DNA of 64,000 nucleotides from Myxococcales bacterium (GTDB lineage Bacteria > Myxococcota_A > UBA9160 > SZUA-336), in assembly GCA_013215565.1 (NCBI GenBank), contig JABSQV010000009.1, positions 33,019 to 97,018 on the forward strand, written 5' to 3'. Under the pieces are notes generated by a model. The model was not told the DNA's origin and ran no database searches. It was given only the letters and a program-made list of their open reading frames with translations. Positions within the stretch are counted from its first letter, which is position 1. The number at the start of each line of letters is the position of its first letter. Of the stretch, positions 61,642 to 64,000 are shown one piece after another. Both the position numbers and the translations under genes were made by a program.

Positions 61642-62760
61642 TTAGCGCGGGCGCCAGACCGCGATCCGGTCGTCGAACACCGCCCCGAGGTAGATGCGAT
61701 CGCCCAACGCCGCCGCCGAGGCGACCGCCCCAACCACCTCGCCGGAGTGGTGAAGCCGTTCGCGAGCCTCGAGCGTCTTCGGATCGATCTCGAACAGCGA
61801 CCAACCGGTCTCGCACGGGAGCCCACCCAGCGCGCAGGCGAAGAAGGCGGCACCATCCGTGTGGACGACGGCCAGGAGCTTTCCGTCCAGGCTCCAGGAG
61901 AGATTGTCAGGGCTTCCGCCGGTCTCGATCCACTCCGGTGATCCGCCGGGAGCGAGACCGCTCCGGGGAATCCGCGAGACCCGCCCGGCCCCGGTCTCCG
62001 CATAGAAGAGAAAGCCGTCGGGGGAGGACGCCACTCCGTTCGGGGTTCGAGCCGCACTCCCCTCCAGGTGGCGCCAGCCGGAAGCACGCGACCAGCGCAT
62101 CAGGTCTCCGGTCGCCGCTCCGAGTGCAGAGCGGAGCGAGTGGTAGAGCATGCCGACTGCCCGGGCATCGGGCATGTAGTTCGAGACTACGAGCGCTCCG
62201 TCGGCTTCGATCACGACGTCGTTGCCGGTCGTGGACTCGGGCAGCAGGACGCATCCGGCCCAGTTCAGGGTGGCATCGTCGTCGCGCCCTTCGAGGTAGA
62301 ACAGTTCCACCGCTTCGCGTTCGCCGTGCCCGACAGCCGCAACCCGTACCACGCCTGCCGGATCTGTCGGGAGTGCGTGGATGCCGTGCGGAGCGAAGGT
62401 CTCGAGAGCGGGGGGTACGGTGCAGCCGGCCTCGCCCAAACGCGGCAGGCGCTGCGCCGCTCCGAAGCGCGGGCTCGGCCAGAGCGTTCTCGGCGCCCCG
62501 ACGGGCCGGCCCGCGGCATCGACCGGGAGCGCTGCGAGCGACCCCGGTACGGAACCGTCGACGCTCCGGAGTTGGCTCACCAGCAGGAGCCCCAGTTCCG
62601 GGACCGCCTCCACGTCTTCCGGATTCTGAAAGCCACACACCGACCCCAGTTCACCCGGCAGCGGGTCGGGCATGCAGTCGCCGCGCGGCGCGCCCGCGCA
62701 GGCGAGCGTGAGCGCGAGCAGACTCAAACCCAGCAAGCGGCCGGCCGCTCGCGCGGGCAC
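61642..62760 (-). CDS. Exported paraoxonase/SMP-30-like beta-propeller protein
   Basis: A 372-residue propeller with a signal peptide ending L-T-L-A-C, lipoprotein-like though T at -3 is unusual. P-E-D-V-E, F-A-P-H-G-I-H, G-N-D-V-V-I-E-A-D-G and T-P-N-G-V-A-S-S-P-D-G match calcium-binding and catalytic blocks of paraoxonase and gluconolactonase families. It may hydrolyse lactones or aryl esters outside the cytoplasm. I chose GTG at 62760, which places the signal peptide at the terminus; GTG at 62844, overlapping the upstream stop, would add 28 residues. Confidence 0.8.
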   Translation of the reverse strand: MPARAAGRLLGLSLLALTLACAGAPRGDCMPDPLPGELGSVCGFQNPEDVEAVPELGLLLVSQLRSVDGSVPGSLAALPVDAAGRPVGAPRTLWPSPRFGAAQRLPRLGEAGCTVPPALETFAPHGIHALPTDPAGVVRVAAVGHGEREAVELFYLEGRDDDATLNWAGCVLLPESTTGNDVVIEADGALVVSNYMPDARAVGMLYHSLRSALGAATGDLMRWSRASGWRHLEGSAARTPNGVASSPDGFLFYAETGAGRVSRIPRSGLAPGGSPEWIETGGSPDNLSWSLDGKLLAVVHTDGAAFFACALGGLPCETGWSLFEIDPKTLEARERLHHSGEVVGAVASAAALGDRIYLGAVFDDRIAVWRPR

Positions 62761-62836
62761 GGGCCCGCGGGCAAAGCGACGCGAAGCGGCCCTCTCTTCT
62801 CGGACGCGGCTGCGCAGAATTCCCGGCTCTCGGGGC

Positions 62837-63667
62837 TCAGCCACCGGCCGAGGCGAGCCCGGGCCTGAGTTTGACGGCAATCGTCTCGACTGCGCGCGCG
62901 TACTCGGAGGCATCCCGGTAAGCGAATCCACAGATCAACTGGTCGACGCCCGCCTCGGCGAAGCCCTGCGCCCGCTCCCGCGCACGATCGGGATCGTCGA
63001 GCGGTAACCCGCTGAAGACCAGCACCCGCGGGCACTCCCGCCCCGCTTCCGCGGCCAGTTCCCGGAGCCGCGCGATTGCGGGAGCAATCTGGGACACCTC
63101 GCGCGCCATCGGCATCCAGCCATCGCCATAGCGCAGCGTGCGCTGAAGCGCGTGCGGCGGCGCACCCCCGATCAGGATCGGCGGGCGCGCCGGACGCGGC
63201 CGAAACAGGAAGCGCTGACCGTTCTCTTCGACCTCGTCGTTTTCGAAACAGCGGTGCAGGAACTCGAGCGTCTGGTCCGTGATCTCGCCGCGGCGCTTGC
63301 GCGAAACACCGAGCGCGCAGAACTCGGGTTCCATCCAGCCGAGCCCCACGCCCAGGCTCAGGCGTTCGCCCGACAACTCCTGTACGGTCGCGATCGCCTT
63401 CGCGGTCGGAAGCTTCGGACGGTAGGGCAGGATCAGGACCCCGGTCCCGAGCCGGATCCGCTGCGTCTGGCCGGCCAGAAAGGCCAGTGTCGCGAGCGGG
63501 TCGAGGTAGCGCCCGTTGGACCCCTCGGCGTCGTCGGGCGGAATCGCCAGATGGTCCGCCACCCAGACCTCGTCGAGACCCGCCGCCTCCGCGGCCTGAA
63601 CACACTCGACCAGTATCCCGGGCTCGGACTGCGGCCCCATCACGCGCAGCGGAGCGCCGAACTTCAT
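62837..63667 (-). CDS. Luciferase-like (LLM class) F420/FMN-dependent oxidoreductase
   Basis: A 276-residue enzyme of the same superfamily as the genes at 11712, 39723 and 54393. E-V-W-V-A-D-H-L-A-I-P, I-R-L-G-T-G-V-L-I-L-P-Y, G-V-G-L-G-W-M-E-P-E and P-P-I-L-I-G-G are typical of the TIGR03619-like group. The start was set at ATG 63667 by fold; the frame runs 68 codons further upstream without support. It is followed with overlap or close spacing by the paraoxonase-like gene. Confidence 0.87.
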   Translation of the reverse strand: MKFGAPLRVMGPQSEPGILVECVQAAEAAGLDEVWVADHLAIPPDDAEGSNGRYLDPLATLAFLAGQTQRIRLGTGVLILPYRPKLPTAKAIATVQELSGERLSLGVGLGWMEPEFCALGVSRKRRGEITDQTLEFLHRCFENDEVEENGQRFLFRPRPARPPILIGGAPPHALQRTLRYGDGWMPMAREVSQIAPAIARLRELAAEAGRECPRVLVFSGLPLDDPDRARERAQGFAEAGVDQLICGFAYRDASEYARAVETIAVKLRPGLASAGG

Positions 63668-63851
63668 GCGGCCGAACCCGCGCAACGCGAGCCGAACTCC
63701 GCCGCGGTGGGCTTCGCGTAGTACGCCAACTCGAAGTGCTTCATCATCACCACCCGCCCGCGTCCATCCGCAAGCGATTATAGGCGATGCCAGAAAGCGG
63801 CGTGGTAGGCTCGCTCCATCTAACTGAGCCGATGCCCGAGGTGCACCACCG

Positions 63852-64000
63852 ATGACCAGCAATCTCCACAAGCTCTCGGACCGCCTCTTCGCGGGAGAGA
63901 TTTCGACCCGCGAACCAGAACACCATCCCTTCGCGATGCTCGCGGAGCTCGCGGAGGTTTCCGACTCCGTCGCCTTCTACAAGCACTTCGTGAACCTGGC
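63852..64000 (+). CDS. Metallo-beta-lactamase-fold (alkyl sulfatase-like) protein, N-terminal fragment
   Basis: The first 49 codons of a gene that continues past the right edge. K-L-S-D-R-L-F-A-G-E-I-S-T-R, H-H-P-F, and V-A-F-Y-K-H-F-V-N match the start of large MBL-fold hydrolases related to alkyl sulfatases, in which the next segment is the first beta strand before the zinc motif. The zinc ligands lie outside the window, so the call rests on the N-terminal pattern. A TAGGCT hexamer lies 40 nt upstream at 63806-63811. Confidence 0.6.
   Translation, partial: MTSNLHKLSDRLFAGEISTREPEHHPFAMLAELAEVSDSVAFYKHFVNL

Noticed and set aside
63747..63986. A 79-codon minus-strand ORF at the right edge
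   Set aside because: It is antisense to the start of the metallo-beta-lactamase-fold gene, which has recognisable family sequence.
1..64000. CRISPR arrays, insertion sequences, integrases and prophage genes
   Set aside because: No regularly spaced repeats, transposase motifs or phage structural genes were seen; only short local repeats are present.

Overview
The window is GC-rich bacterial chromosome (roughly two thirds G+C by eye). It is densely packed, with genes on both strands and no insertion sequence, prophage or CRISPR array. The cell looks Gram-negative: there are lipoprotein signals, an exosortase/EpsI pair, a cyclopropane fatty acid synthase, EttA, HspQ and a periplasmic metallophore operon. 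Four luciferase-like (F420/FMN) oxidoreductases, crotonases, a P450, a Baeyer-Villiger-type monooxygenase and an acyl-CoA synthetase suggest an uncultured delta-proteobacterial-type lineage (Myxococcota, Desulfobacterota or Binatota-like) with broad lipid and xenobiotic chemistry. That placement is inference; no rRNA or phylogenetic marker set is present.

Layout. 1-5.9 kb: the edge of an amidase, then a flavin monooxygenase followed by HyuB and HyuA (hydantoinase/oxoprolinase or ketone-carboxylase type). 5.9-11.4 kb: a phosphotransferase-fold protein, a carboxymuconolactone-decarboxylase-fold protein, MmgE/PrpD plus gamma-glutamyltransferase, and a phosphoglycolate phosphatase. 11.46 kb: tRNA-Asn. 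11.7-14.8 kb: a luciferase-like enzyme, an amidohydrolase and a short-chain dehydrogenase (SDR). 14.8-17.0 kb: an exosortase-EpsI-SIMPL operon with GTGA overlaps. 17.1-25.0 kb: an EAL protein, cobalamin-dependent MetH, a membrane-anchored metallo-beta-lactamase-fold protein, and an unusual fusion of a dead metzincin with two retropepsin-like lobes. 25.2-32.0 kb: a lipoprotein, an esterase, a zinc alcohol dehydrogenase, a methyltransferase, a NagB-like isomerase, a MenB/BadI-type crotonase and a HAD phosphatase. 32.0-37.0 kb: MMPL and MATE transporters diverging from a 311-bp spacer with alternative hairpins, then a crotonase. 37.0-40.8 kb: an M48 lipoprotein protease, Pcm and a luciferase-like enzyme. 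40.9-42.8 kb: a bufferin operon (bufA1-bufB-bufC). 42.8-49.9 kb: a carotenoid oxygenase, a YjiK-like lipoprotein, dienelactone hydrolase, geranylgeranyl reductase-like protein, SDR and methyltransferase. 50.0-54.4 kb: a sulfatase-MFS pair and EttA. 54.4-64.0 kb: a luciferase-like enzyme, CFA synthase, SPL-type radical SAM protein, P450, HspQ, thioesterase, acyl-CoA synthetase, a paraoxonase-like propeller, another luciferase-like enzyme and the start of a second metallo-beta-lactamase-fold gene.

Two sequence-level themes recur. Many start codons lack a Shine-Dalgarno sequence and instead have a TAnnnT hexamer ending 6-9 nt upstream, which points to leaderless transcripts. Neighbouring genes overlap often: GTGA, ATGA or TGATG couplings, shared stop tetranucleotides between convergent genes, and 50-61 bp convergent overlaps. 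The items most worth following up are the metzincin/retropepsin fusion (23300-25006), the MATE leader (34481-34757) and the bufferin operon.
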